Shown: piece by piece, positions 39,044 through 47,278 of the stretch
Layout of the letters: every line of letters starts with the position of its first letter
Numbering within the stretch: position 1 is the first letter of the stretch
Source of the DNA: Bin87 sp965204905
GTDB taxonomy: Bacteria > Chloroflexota > Dehalococcoidia > Lucifugimonadales > UBA3495
Direction of reading: 5' to 3'
DNA length: 64,000 nt
Assembly: GCA_965204905.1 (NCBI GenBank)
Contig: OZ242042.1
Span: 3,472,001-3,536,000, forward strand
Notes under the pieces: model-generated
Database searches by the model: none
The model's input: only the letters and a program-made list of their open reading frames with translations
Told to the model about the DNA's origin: nothing
Translations under genes and position numbers: made by a program

Positions 39044-39697
39044 ATGCCCGACTACGCATATCTCGTCCAGATGGACATTCCCGCCGAGCACGAAGCCGAC
39101 TTCAACCGCGTTTATGACACCGAGCACGCCAAGTACATCTGCAACGCTCCGGGCGTTCATTCCTGCGATCGCTTCCTGCTAGAGTCCACCGACGCGCCCA
39201 AGTTTGCCCGCTACGCCGCGCTCTATGGCATCGACGATCCCGGCGTGCCAACCTCCGCCGGCTGGCAGGTCGAGAGCGAGAAGGGCGACTGGGCCAGCAA
39301 GATCCGGCCTCACGCCAGCAACCGCACGCATACCATCCTCAGGCGCATTGCCGACGCCGGCGACGACTCCGCTGATGCAGGCTATCTATTCATCGTGCAG
39401 ACCGACATTTCCGCCGACGCCGAGGACGAGTTCAACCACCTGTACGATACCGTCCACTTGCCCGGCCTGTGCGAAGTTGACGGGGTGGTCAGCGCGCGGC
39501 GCTATCGGGTGGAGACCACCAACCTGGACGGCCTCCAGAAGTACGCCGCCATGTACCGCATCACCGGCCCGTCGGTGATCGACTCGGAGCCGTGGAAGGC
39601 CGCGGTGCAGGACGAATGGACCGTGAAAGTCCGGGACAAGTGCGTCGGCCTGACCCGCACTATAATGGAGTGCGTGGCTCGCCATCCCAGCGCATAG
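39044..39697 (+). CDS. Tandem dimeric alpha/beta barrel protein
   Basis: 217 residues made of two similar halves: YLVQMDIPAEHEADFNRVYD and YLFIVQTDISADAEDEFNHLYD, each followed by ...H....G...C/A and a YAALY/YAAMY segment. Each half is an EthD- or ABM-like ferredoxin-fold domain. No metal or cofactor motif is seen. The gene starts 24 bp after the HEPN-like gene and ends 20 bp before an Uma2 gene, all in one direction. Confidence 0.7.
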   Translation: MPDYAYLVQMDIPAEHEADFNRVYDTEHAKYICNAPGVHSCDRFLLESTDAPKFARYAALYGIDDPGVPTSAGWQVESEKGDWASKIRPHASNRTHTILRRIADAGDDSADAGYLFIVQTDISADAEDEFNHLYDTVHLPGLCEVDGVVSARRYRVETTNLDGLQKYAAMYRITGPSVIDSEPWKAAVQDEWTVKVRDKCVGLTRTIMECVARHPSA

Positions 39698-39717
39698 CGG
39701 CTATTGGAGCAAGCAAC

Positions 39718-40530
39718 ATGACCACCTCAACCACACCCCAGGTTGACCAGCGGCAGGTGATCGCCGAGCGGATCAAAAAGTTCATCCAAGACGGGCTGAA
39801 CCGTCCACTCTCTGAGGACGACCCCGACATCTTTTATCCCAGCTCGGACGGTGAACCTTTGGCTGAATCAAAATTGCAATTCACTCCGTTGACCGAAACG
39901 GTTCACGTACTGGAGTATCGCTACCGCGACCGGGCTGACGTGTTCGTAGCCGGCAACCTGCTACTGTACTACCGGATGAACGACTGCGAAGTTCGCGTGG
40001 CTCCCGACGTGATGGTGGTCTTTGGCGTGGAGGATTATCCGCGAGACTCCTACATCGTCTGGCGGGAAGACGGCAGGACGCCCGACTTTGTGATGGAGAT
40101 TGCTTCGCCAAGCACTTACTCGCGAGACGTGACTGAGAAGCGGGACGTTTACGCTGGCCTGGGGGTCACGGAATACTGGCGTTTTGACCCCACCGGCAAG
40201 CTTTTCACTCCCGCTTTGGAGGGGGATCGATTAGTTGACGGCAAGTATCAGGCCATCCAGGTTGGAGAGGACGACGCCGGCGTTTTGCGTGGCCACAGCG
40301 AAGTCTTGGAGTTGGATGTTTGCGTCCGGTCAGAGCTGGAGCTGAAACTGTACGACCCGGCAACTGGAACCTGGTTGCTTAACCTGGACGAGACCTCCGA
40401 GGCTCTGGCAGAAACCCAGGACGCCCTGGCAGAATCTGAGCAGCAGAACGCCGCCCAGGCCGAACGCATCCGCGAACTCGAAGCCCTGTTGAGTCAGCAG
40501 GGCATCGAACCGCCCGGCGCGTCGGCATGA
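39718..40530 (+). CDS. Uma2-family protein with C-terminal coiled coil
   Basis: 270 residues from MTTSTTPQVDQRQVIA; GGAG lies 10 nt upstream. Uma2 motifs: RVAPDVMVVFGVED, RTPDFVMEIASPSTYSRDV, EKRDVYAGLGVTEYWRFDPTG. The last 50 residues (ALAETQDALAESEQQNAAQA, ERIRELEALLSQQ) form a coiled coil. The stop overlaps the rnhA start by 4 bp, so the two are co-translated, an unexpected pairing of two nuclease-fold proteins. Confidence 0.85.
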   Translation: MTTSTTPQVDQRQVIAERIKKFIQDGLNRPLSEDDPDIFYPSSDGEPLAESKLQFTPLTETVHVLEYRYRDRADVFVAGNLLLYYRMNDCEVRVAPDVMVVFGVEDYPRDSYIVWREDGRTPDFVMEIASPSTYSRDVTEKRDVYAGLGVTEYWRFDPTGKLFTPALEGDRLVDGKYQAIQVGEDDAGVLRGHSEVLELDVCVRSELELKLYDPATGTWLLNLDETSEALAETQDALAESEQQNAAQAERIRELEALLSQQGIEPPGASA

Positions 40531-41003
40531 GCGATTCGCCTGCCGTAATCATACACACCGACGGGGCCTGCCTGGGCAATCCCGGCCCGGGCGGTTACGG
40601 CGTCATACTGGACTACCAGGGGCGCAGAAAGGAACTATCCGGCGGCTATGCGCTGACCACCAACAACCGCATGGAGTTGCTTGCCGTGATTGTTGGCCTG
40701 GAGGCACTGACCCGTCCGTGCGACGTCACTGTATTCTCCGATTCCAACTACGTGGTCGAAGCTGTCAGTAAGGGCTGGGCCGCACGATGGCGTAGCAACG
40801 GCTGGATGCGCAACAAGCGCGAGGCGGCGGTGAACCCCGACCTGTGGGAGCGGCTGCTCAACCTGCTGGAGCAGCACAACACCGAATTTCGGTGGGTGCG
40901 GGGGCACAGCGGCAACCCGGACAACGAACGCTGCGATGCGCTGGCCGGCGCGGCGGCCCGACAGACCGACCTGCCGCAGGATCCCGGTTATCAGCGCCAC
41001 TGA
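40527..41003 (+). CDS. rnhA: Ribonuclease HI
   Basis: 158 residues, full length. It degrades RNA in RNA-DNA hybrids. Catalytic residues: Asp12 (HTDGACLGNPG), Glu50 (NNRMELLAV), Asp72 (FSDSNYVVEA) and Asp137 (NERCDALA), with His127 in WVRGHSG. The basic handle region (KGWAARWRSNGWMRNK) is present. Starts within the end of an Uma2 gene (ATGA). Confidence 0.96.
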   Translation: MSDSPAVIIHTDGACLGNPGPGGYGVILDYQGRRKELSGGYALTTNNRMELLAVIVGLEALTRPCDVTVFSDSNYVVEAVSKGWAARWRSNGWMRNKREAAVNPDLWERLLNLLEQHNTEFRWVRGHSGNPDNERCDALAGAAARQTDLPQDPGYQRH

Positions 41004-41010
41004 CTGCCCC

Positions 41011-41072
41011 GCTCATGGTGAGCTTGTCGAACCATAAGCGCGTCCTTCGACAAGCTCAGGACGAGCGGAGGG
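41011..41072. repeat. Palindromic intergenic repeat, family E
   Basis: GCTCATGGTGAGCTTGTCGAACC on the left (as an arm) pairs with TTCGACAAGCTCAGGACGAGCG on the right; related to the single copy at 7698. Confidence 0.7.
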
Positions 41073-41267
41073 CTTGGGAACGCATCTGACGCCCGCCGCA
41101 CAGGCATAAAAGGAGCGGCCGGTCCCGAGGGGGAGTCGCTGAAGGAGCGGCTCGCTGCCGGTCGCTGGCCTATGATTGTACCTGCCGGGCTGCTCAGTTG
41201 CAACCGATAGTGCGGATTCGCTACAATCGGGAAATCACATCCCAACGAACCGGAAGAGGTAGTCACC

Positions 41268-43295
41268 ATGGCTGTATCCGCCAGTACCATCAGAAACGTC
41301 GCGCTGCTCTCTCACAGCGGCGCGGGCAAGACCTCCCTTGCCGAAAACATCCTGTTCAACGCCAAGGTGATCAACCGCATTGGCCGAGTGGAAGATGGCA
41401 ACACCGTCTCCGACTACGAGCCGGAAGAAGCCAAGCGCGCCGCCAGCGTCCAGACCAGCCTGCTCCGGTTCACCGAAGGCGACGATAAGATCAACCTGCT
41501 GGACACCCCCGGTTACGACGAGTTCCTGGGCGAAGCGGTCGCTGCCGTGCGCGTTGTGGAATCGGCCATGATCCTGGTGGCCGCGCCCACCGGCGTGGAC
41601 GTTGGAACCGAAAGGGCCTGGGACCTGGCGCGCGGTCGAGACCTGCCCGTCGCCATCGTGCTCAACAAGATGGACCGGGAGAACGCCAACTTTGAGCGCA
41701 ACGTACAGGAAATCCAGAGCGTGTTCGGCAACCAGTGCGTGCCGTTCCAGCTCCCCATTGGGGAAGCGCAGGATTTCACCGGCCTGGTGAGCGTGATCGA
41801 TCCGCCGGCCGACATTCCCGCCGGCGTGGTCGGCGATTTTGACGCCGCCCGTGAGCGCCTGATTGAAGCCGTCGCCGAATCCGACGACGCGCTGGCCGAC
41901 AAGTACCTGGAAGGTGAGGAGATCACCGCCGCCGAGGTGACCGCCGGCGCGCGCGAAGCCATCCGCAACGGCGACCTGACGCCCATCCTGGTGTCGGCGG
42001 CGACACAGAATATCGGCGTCGAAGAGCTGGTCCAGGTGATACGCGACTTCCTGCCCTCGCCGGCCGACCTGCCCGCCACCTCCGGCGACGACGACATTGA
42101 CGCCGACGCTGCCGGCCCGCTGGCCGCGCTGGTGTTCAAGACCACCTCCGACCCCTTCGTGGGCAAGCTGTCCATGTTCCGCGTGTTCCGCGGCACGGCC
42201 AATTCCAACGGCGAGGTCTATAACAACAATAAGGGCGAGTCCGAGCGGCTCGGTCAGCTGTACCTGCCACAGGGCAAGAACCAGGACAACGTGGCGGAAG
42301 TGGTTGCCGGCGACATTGGCGCCATCGGCAAGCTGAACGCCACCCTGACCGGTGACACGCTGTGCGCCAACGACAGCCGGGTGACGCTGCCCGGCGTAGA
42401 GTTCCCCAAGGGTTTTTACTCGCTGGCGGTGATGCCGGCAACCCAGGCCGACCTGGACAAGATGTCCACGTCGCTGGCCCGTATCGTCGAGGACGACCCC
42501 AGCCTCCAGTTCACCCGCAACCCGGAGACCAGCGAGAGCCTGCTGACCGGCCTGGGCGAAGTGCAGATCGAAGTTGCCCTGGATCGCATCTCCCGCAAGT
42601 TCGGGGCCAACCTGAACGTCAAGCTGCCCGTGGTGCCCTACCGCGAGACCATCACCCAGGTGACCAACTCCGAGTACCGCCACAAGAAGCAGACCGGCGG
42701 CAGCGGGCAGTACGGCCACGTGCTGCTGCGTATTGAGCCGATGACCCGCGACGAGGGGTTTGAGTTCGGCAACGAGGTTGTGGGCGGGCGCGTGCCGCGG
42801 GAGTTGATCCCGGCGGTGGAGAAGGGCGTGGTCAACACCCTGAAAGAGGGCGTGCTGGCCGGCTTCCCGGTGGTGGACCTGAAAGCCGTCATCTACGACG
42901 GCAGCACCCACCCCGTGGACGGCAAGCCCATCGCCTTTGAGATCGCCGGCAGCCAGGCGCTGCGCCAGGGTATGCAGAAGGCGTCTCCCGTGCTGCTGGA
43001 ACCCATCTTGCGGCTGTACGTCACCGTGCCGGAGAACTACACCGGCGACATCATCAGCGACATGAACAGTAAGCGGGGCCGCATCCTGGGCATGAGTCCC
43101 GAAACTCGCTACACGGTCATCGAGGCCGAGGTTCCCCAAGCCGAAGTGCAGCGTTACTCACAGGACCTGCGCTCCATGACCGGCGGCCGCGGCTCCTATC
43201 GCTTCGAGTTCGACCACTACGAGCAGGTCCCGCAGAACATCGAGCAGCGCGTAATCGACACCGCGAAGCAGGCGAAGGAGGGGGCGACGGCGTAG
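41268..43295 (+). CDS. Elongation factor G-like GTPase
   Basis: 675 residues. It has all EF-G domains: GTPase with P-loop SHSGAGKTS (15-23), DTPG (79-82) and NKMD (133-136), then domains II-V ending in RSMTGGRGSYRFEFDHYEQV. The P-loop SHSGAGKTSL, in place of GHxDAGKTT, and the start ...R.GRVEDGNTVSDYEPEE mark it as the EF-G-like paralogue group (FusA2 type) seen in Chloroflexi and others. Its role may be translation under stress or ribosome recycling rather than standard elongation. Preceded by TACAAT at 41222. It stands alone, not in a str operon. Confidence 0.9.
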   Translation: MAVSASTIRNVALLSHSGAGKTSLAENILFNAKVINRIGRVEDGNTVSDYEPEEAKRAASVQTSLLRFTEGDDKINLLDTPGYDEFLGEAVAAVRVVESAMILVAAPTGVDVGTERAWDLARGRDLPVAIVLNKMDRENANFERNVQEIQSVFGNQCVPFQLPIGEAQDFTGLVSVIDPPADIPAGVVGDFDAARERLIEAVAESDDALADKYLEGEEITAAEVTAGAREAIRNGDLTPILVSAATQNIGVEELVQVIRDFLPSPADLPATSGDDDIDADAAGPLAALVFKTTSDPFVGKLSMFRVFRGTANSNGEVYNNNKGESERLGQLYLPQGKNQDNVAEVVAGDIGAIGKLNATLTGDTLCANDSRVTLPGVEFPKGFYSLAVMPATQADLDKMSTSLARIVEDDPSLQFTRNPETSESLLTGLGEVQIEVALDRISRKFGANLNVKLPVVPYRETITQVTNSEYRHKKQTGGSGQYGHVLLRIEPMTRDEGFEFGNEVVGGRVPRELIPAVEKGVVNTLKEGVLAGFPVVDLKAVIYDGSTHPVDGKPIAFEIAGSQALRQGMQKASPVLLEPILRLYVTVPENYTGDIISDMNSKRGRILGMSPETRYTVIEAEVPQAEVQRYSQDLRSMTGGRGSYRFEFDHYEQVPQNIEQRVIDTAKQAKEGATA

Positions 43296-43305
43296 TCCCT
43301 TTTCC

Positions 43306-43360
43306 GTCATTCCGGCGAAAGCAGGAATCCAGTAGGGGCGGGTTTGAAACCCGCCCCTAC
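43306..43360. repeat. Palindromic intergenic repeats, families D and B
   Basis: A half copy of the CGTCATTCCGGCGAAAGCAGG family (43304-43330) is followed by TAGGGGCGGGTTT-G-AAACCCGCCCCTA (43333-43359). Confidence 0.75.
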
Positions 43361-43384
43361 ACTTTCTCATCGGCCTCCTTACGG

Positions 43385-43963
43385 TTACCACGGTTCGGCG
43401 AAAATATCCGCCACCGCAATTTCCAAGCCAGGAAACGCGACGATGGTAAGGGTCTCACCGGGGCGATACAGCCTTTCCAAACCGTAAGACCCCTGGCCCT
43501 CCCTAACTTCCGGTTCCGCCAGGGCAAGCACGGTCTCCTCATACGGCTCCAGAATCAGATACTCAGGCACACCGTGCCGGGCATACAGCTCCCGCTTGCG
43601 TTCCAAATCATGGCGAGGATTGGACGGCGACAGGACTTCCACGACCAAATCGGGCGGCCCTTCACAACCGCGTGGTGTGATAATGCGCCGCCGGGCCGCG
43701 CTCACAAACATCAGGTCAGGTTCCACTGCTGTCTCGCCCGGCAAAATCAGGTCAAAGCGAGGTCGGTAAAGACGGCCCAGCCGGCGCCGGCGAGTGTGAT
43801 CTCCGATCAGATCTCCCAAATTTTCGGACACTTCCTGATGCCGCGCGCTGGCTCCTGCCGCCATCTGGTACAAAACTCCATCAATCAGTTCCCACTTTTC
43901 ATCGTCGGGCTTGGCGGCATAGTCCTCGTAGGTGTACTTGCCTTTCGGTTTTGCGGTGACCAT
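43385..43963 (-). CDS. Uma2-family protein, short type
   Basis: 192 residues. Uma2 motifs: YTYEDYAAKPDDEKWELIDG, AVEPDLMFVSAARRRII, PPDLVVEVLSPSNPRHDLER, KRELYARHGVPEYLILEP. This is the most canonical Uma2 copy in the window and lacks the C-terminal coiled coil. Two HEPN- and GIY-YIG-like accessory genes follow upstream on the same strand. Confidence 0.88.
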   Translation of the reverse strand: MVTAKPKGKYTYEDYAAKPDDEKWELIDGVLYQMAAGASARHQEVSENLGDLIGDHTRRRRLGRLYRPRFDLILPGETAVEPDLMFVSAARRRIITPRGCEGPPDLVVEVLSPSNPRHDLERKRELYARHGVPEYLILEPYEETVLALAEPEVREGQGSYGLERLYRPGETLTIVAFPGLEIAVADIFAEPW

Positions 43964-44054
43964 GGCAGCCTCTTATACAGTCGGGCCGGCGCAGATGGCG
44001 GCTACTCGGGTAATGGTAGGAACCATTCAGTTTTGCTCCATTGAGCAATGCGAT

Positions 44055-44453
44055 TCAGCCGGCATCAGAATAGCCGGCCAATCTCTCGGCGTCGTTGATG
44101 TAGTCGGCAGTTTGACGGATGAGGCAATTCACCTCATCAATCGGCTCGCATACACCCAGGGAGAAACAGGCTCCATACAAGTAGCTCAGCGTGATGTGAT
44201 AGCGCTTGCGCAGCGGACGAAACGCATAGTCGTCGGTGGCCAGCCTCGCCATCCCTTCGGATATATCGGAAGATATTAACGGCTCGACTCCCGTTCGCGC
44301 CAGAATCAACGCATCGGTAGCCCGCTTGGTGGCGCACCATGCCTTCTCCGCAGCGTCGCGGATGTCGCCGGCCTCCAGCATCCGCAGCGCGTCAGCGTGG
44401 ACGTTGCGGGCGTCGGCGAAGATGGCGGGTACGCGGTGGGTGCTGGCTACCAT
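44055..44453 (-). CDS. HEPN-like helical protein
   Basis: 132 residues. ADALRMLEAGDIRDAAEKAW and CATKRATDALILARTG form the paired helices typical of HEPN or PaREP1-type proteins, and TADYINDAERLAG is the C-terminal helix. RKRYH near 85 is a candidate, but short, R...H site. The start overlaps the stop of the GIY-YIG-like gene by 7 bp. A role as an RNA-binding or toxin component is inference. Confidence 0.65.
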   Translation of the reverse strand: MVASTHRVPAIFADARNVHADALRMLEAGDIRDAAEKAWCATKRATDALILARTGVEPLISSDISEGMARLATDDYAFRPLRKRYHITLSYLYGACFSLGVCEPIDEVNCLIRQTADYINDAERLAGYSDAG

Positions 44454-45037
44454 GGGGGTTTTGTTGTTCCCGTTTGTTCAACCAGTTGTTCCATAGTGCT
44501 CAGAAAGCCGGCATCATAAGTTTCGTCAACGTGGTTAGAGTTCCAAAGGCCGGATTTCCTGACCCGTTCCCGGGCACTGTATTGTCCCAGCCAGCCCCAC
44601 GATGGCGAGTCAACCGGGGTTTTCCCATAGTTGCTGAGTAGCCCGATGGAATTGCGTTCGATGTAGCCGCACAGATTATCCAGTCCCGGCTCGTCGTACA
44701 CGGCCAGCCACAGGAAGGGCATAGCACCGATGACGGCACTGACTTCCTCCTCCAAGGGACGCTCAATTTCTCTGACTTCCATGGAAGCCAGACTGCGTTG
44801 CCCCCAAGTCGGGTAGTTATACTCATGCTTTGAGATCAGTGCTGTACCTACAATCTCTCGGAAAATGGACTCCCGGTGACTGCCTCCCGGAGGGTTCACG
44901 GTGCCTTTGTGAAATTGAAGGCGTCCCCAAAGCTTGGTTGACTGCCCTACGCGAACGATGCGCGGGCCATGTCCAGTATCACTCCGGTTTTCGTCCGTTT
45001 CACTAAAGAAATAGACGCCGCGCCGGGGCCAGTCCAT
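44447..45037 (-). CDS. GIY-YIG-like nuclease-fold protein, probably frameshifted near its start
   Basis: 196 residues from the first ATG. It begins MDWPRRGVYFFSETDENRSD, with RIVRVGQSTKLWGRLQFHKG, which match the GIY-YIG-type pattern (GVYFF...RVGQ...R...H). Upstream, in another frame, TQFYKLLAQLERNLGGAR is what would be expected just before LLSECHGRMDWP in relatives. One extra base near 45060 separates the two parts, and the first part starts with CTG instead of ATG. So the gene is either degraded or starts internally. It overlaps the HEPN-like gene by 7 bp. Confidence 0.6.
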   Translation of the reverse strand: MDWPRRGVYFFSETDENRSDTGHGPRIVRVGQSTKLWGRLQFHKGTVNPPGGSHRESIFREIVGTALISKHEYNYPTWGQRSLASMEVREIERPLEEEVSAVIGAMPFLWLAVYDEPGLDNLCGYIERNSIGLLSNYGKTPVDSPSWGWLGQYSARERVRKSGLWNSNHVDETYDAGFLSTMEQLVEQTGTTKPPW

Positions 45038-45177
45038 GCGCCCGTGGCACTCCGACAGCAGGCCGTGCGCCGCCGAGGTTACGCTCCAGTTGGGCCAGTA
45101 GTTTGTAAAACTGGGTCAGGTGACACGTGCGCTGGCCGCTCAATTGATTCGCTCTGCACTGGGTCGGTGTAGTGGCC

Positions 45178-45240
45178 GTCATTCCAGCAAAAGTAGGTTT
45201 CCGGTCGCGTTTCTAGATTCCCGCTTTCGCGGGAATGACG
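45178..45240. repeat. Palindromic intergenic repeat, family D
   Basis: CCGTCATTCCAGCAAAAGTAGG...TTCTAGATTCCCGCTTTCGC and GGGAATGACGG: outer arms CCGTCATTCC/GGAATGACGG pair exactly, with a small GC hairpin (CCGCTTTCGCGG) inside. Confidence 0.75.
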
Positions 45241-45262
45241 GTAGTGGGTGGGGTGTGGGCGA

Positions 45263-45880
45263 TCAGTGCATGGGGGAGAAGCTGGCCGGGACCATGATTT
45301 TGTTTTCCTGTTTCACGCGGCCGGGGGCGCCGGAGGGCCACTGGGGGATCTTGCTGGCGGCGGCGCGGACCTCGGCGCGGTGGTTCAGGTCCTTGTAGGG
45401 CCAGACGTGCATCCACTTGTTGAGGTCGCCGAACTCGGTGAACATGCCGGCGGCCAGCGGGGAGAACTCCTCGCGGTAGGGCAGCGACTCTTCCCAGCGG
45501 CGCAGCAGTTCGGACATGGCTCCGTTCTCGTAGGTATAGACGCGCATTTCGTAGATGTTGCCCAGGGCCTGGTCGCCGCCCATGGGCCGCATGAAGGACG
45601 CGGGGTTCCAGATTTCCGAGTTCATGTTGAGGATGTTGCCTGGGGTGATCTTGGGCGGCCAGTTGGGGTCCTTGCCGGCCTCGGCGCGGATGCGGTTGCG
45701 CTCCTCCATGTCCTCGTAGCCCCAGACGTGGATGATCTGGTTCAACGGGCCGATTTCGGTGTGCCAGAAAGCGGCGATGGGCGAGTACTTCTCGCGGTGC
45801 GGCAGCGCCTCGGCGAAGGCTTCCTCGGCCTGGGGCACGGCGCCGGGTTTGAGGTCGTAGGTGCGGACTTCGTAAATCAT
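45263..45880 (-). CDS. NIPSNAP-family protein
   Basis: 205 residues in two similar halves of about 100 residues: MIYEVRTYDLKPGAVPQAEE and IYEMRVYTYENGAMSELLRR, each followed by ...HTE.GPLNQIIHVWGYED or ...FTEFGDLNKWMHVWPYKD. These are NIPSNAP (ferredoxin-like dimeric barrel) domains. The family is common in SAR202-like genomes, but its enzymatic role is unknown. Alone on the minus strand. Confidence 0.85.
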   Translation of the reverse strand: MIYEVRTYDLKPGAVPQAEEAFAEALPHREKYSPIAAFWHTEIGPLNQIIHVWGYEDMEERNRIRAEAGKDPNWPPKITPGNILNMNSEIWNPASFMRPMGGDQALGNIYEMRVYTYENGAMSELLRRWEESLPYREEFSPLAAGMFTEFGDLNKWMHVWPYKDLNHRAEVRAAASKIPQWPSGAPGRVKQENKIMVPASFSPMH

Positions 45881-45976
45881 GTTTCACTCCTGAAGAAGCG
45901 TGACGACGGTTGGGTATTCATCCGATAGGACGCAGCCAGTGTAGCAACGGCGCAGGGTAGGGGCAACCGGCGGCGC

Positions 45977-45985
45977 TGCTATAAT
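45977..45985 (+). promoter_or_regulatory. Extended -10 promoter
   Basis: TGCTATAAT is a perfect TATAAT with TGn extension, 46 bp before the ATG at 46032. Confidence 0.65.
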
Positions 45986-46031
45986 GCGCGGCAGGCGAAG
46001 CACACGATCATGGAGATTCGCGAGGGATGAG

Positions 46032-46403
46032 ATGAGCGCGCCGAAAATGGAAATGACGCCCCTGGAATACGTGGACGCCTCCAAGCGTGAGCAGGCGGCC
46101 GGCAATCACATCAAGGCCGCGGCGCTGATGTGGCAGGCGACCCAGGCCACCTTCGCCGCGCTGGCCGACGCGCACGGCGTGGAGCTCAAGAGCCTGGATG
46201 AAGACGATCTGATTATGCTGGCCAGAGCGTTGGAAGCGGACGGCTCCGTGCCCAAGTGGCGCTACAGAGGGGGCCTCTCTCCGGGTTCTCTGCTGAAAGA
46301 CCACGCCGAGATGGAAGTGTTGGAGAGTTATCAACTGGACTTGGCTTACGAAACGGCTGAGCAGTTCATCCGGGGGTGCTTTGACAACCGATCATCCCCC
46401 TGA
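46032..46403 (+). CDS. PaREP1/HEPN-like small protein
   Basis: 123 residues from MSAPKMEMTPLEYVDASKRE. GNHIKAAALMWQATQATFAALADAHGVELKSLDEDDL resembles the small helical proteins at 16808 and 17228 (same LLWKATEAA-type core, then a LKSLDEDDL-like segment). The stop at 46403 overlaps the next gene. With the paralogues at 16.8-17.6 kb this gene shows repeated local gain of the family. Confidence 0.6.
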   Translation: MSAPKMEMTPLEYVDASKREQAAGNHIKAAALMWQATQATFAALADAHGVELKSLDEDDLIMLARALEADGSVPKWRYRGGLSPGSLLKDHAEMEVLESYQLDLAYETAEQFIRGCFDNRSSP

Positions 46404-46782
46404 ACAGTACCGGCAAAGAGCCGTCCGCCATGAATCCCGAGCGCGCAACTATCGCCGTCAGGCCGATTTACTATTGGAACGGGATAATGACACCGACTGC
46501 GCCGGCGCGCTCCTGTATGAAGCGGCCAAACAGTGCATCAATGCAGTTGCCAACCAACGTGGCGAAAATCCCGGCACAACCGGCAGCAAGGTCAATGTAG
46601 TGCGAGAAGTTGCGGCGGAGGAGCTAGGCGATACGTCTTTGTTCACAAACTGGCAGAGCGCCGACAAACTCCATATCCACGCTGACCGGGAGCATCTTAC
46701 CGCCGTCCAGTATGATGAAGCCTGGCAACAAGCTCAAGCCTTCATCACTGCCATGCTCAACATATATTCTCGTAACACCTGA
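46381..46782 (+). CDS. HEPN-like small protein
   Basis: 133 residues with a TTG start (46381) that overlaps the previous gene by 23 bp; an RBS-like GGGGGTG precedes it. The frame reads YRRQADLLLERDNDTDCAGA, LLYEAAKQCINAVANQRGENP, and a later helix, WQQAQAFITAMLNIY. It resembles the HEPN/PaREP1 group. It lies 14 bp before the VOC-family gene, so these three may share the TGCTATAAT promoter. Confidence 0.6.
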   Translation: MTTDHPPEQYRQRAVRHESRARNYRRQADLLLERDNDTDCAGALLYEAAKQCINAVANQRGENPGTTGSKVNVVREVAAEELGDTSLFTNWQSADKLHIHADREHLTAVQYDEAWQQAQAFITAMLNIYSRNT

Positions 46783-46796
46783 AAGGGAGGAAACTA

Positions 46797-47192
46797 ATGG
46801 AATACAGGATCAATCACGTACACATCCGCGCCGCCGACCCCCACGCCACGGCGGCCTGGTACGAGAAGCACTTCAACGCACGCATCGTGTCCGAGCGCAC
46901 GGTGATGCCCAACACCATCACCATCGGCATGGAGATGGGCGGCGCCTGCCGGCTCAACGTGTCGTCCAAGCCGCCGGGATCGTCCGACGAGCGCGCCGTG
47001 GCCGAGCTGAACCGGCTGGGCCTGGAGCATTTCGGATTCGACGTGGAGGACATCGAGGCGGAGATGGAGCGGCTCACCGCGGCCGGCATCCGCACGGTGT
47101 TGCCCATCACCGACACGCCCACCGGATCCCGGCTGTCCTACATCGAGGGGCCGGACGACGTGCTGATCGAACTGGTGCAGCCGGCGCCGTAA
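46797..47192 (+). CDS. VOC-family (glyoxalase/bleomycin-resistance) protein
   Basis: 131 residues. It starts INHVHIRAADPHATAAWYEK, the usual VOC opening with a His metal ligand (HVHI), and has LEHFGFDVEDIEAEMERL and YIEGPDDVLIELVQ, which supplies a Glu near the end. The protein probably binds a divalent metal and acts on a small molecule such as a methylmalonyl-CoA- or dioxygenase-type substrate; which one cannot be told. GGGAGG lies upstream of the ATG. Confidence 0.85.
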   Translation: MEYRINHVHIRAADPHATAAWYEKHFNARIVSERTVMPNTITIGMEMGGACRLNVSSKPPGSSDERAVAELNRLGLEHFGFDVEDIEAEMERLTAAGIRTVLPITDTPTGSRLSYIEGPDDVLIELVQPAP

Positions 47193-47206
47193 ATTCATGG
47201 AAGATT

Positions 47207-47246
47207 CCCCCTCACCCCAACCCTCTCCCTCTAGGGGAGAGGGGGC
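47207..47246. repeat. Palindromic intergenic repeat, family A
   Basis: CCCCCTCACCCCAACCCTCTCCC followed by TCTAGGGGAGAGGGGG (arms shown separately here): CCCTCTCCC and GGGGAGAGGG pair around TCTA. Confidence 0.8.
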
Positions 47247-47278
47247 TTTAGACACGCTGCCAAGAAGGACGTGACGAC

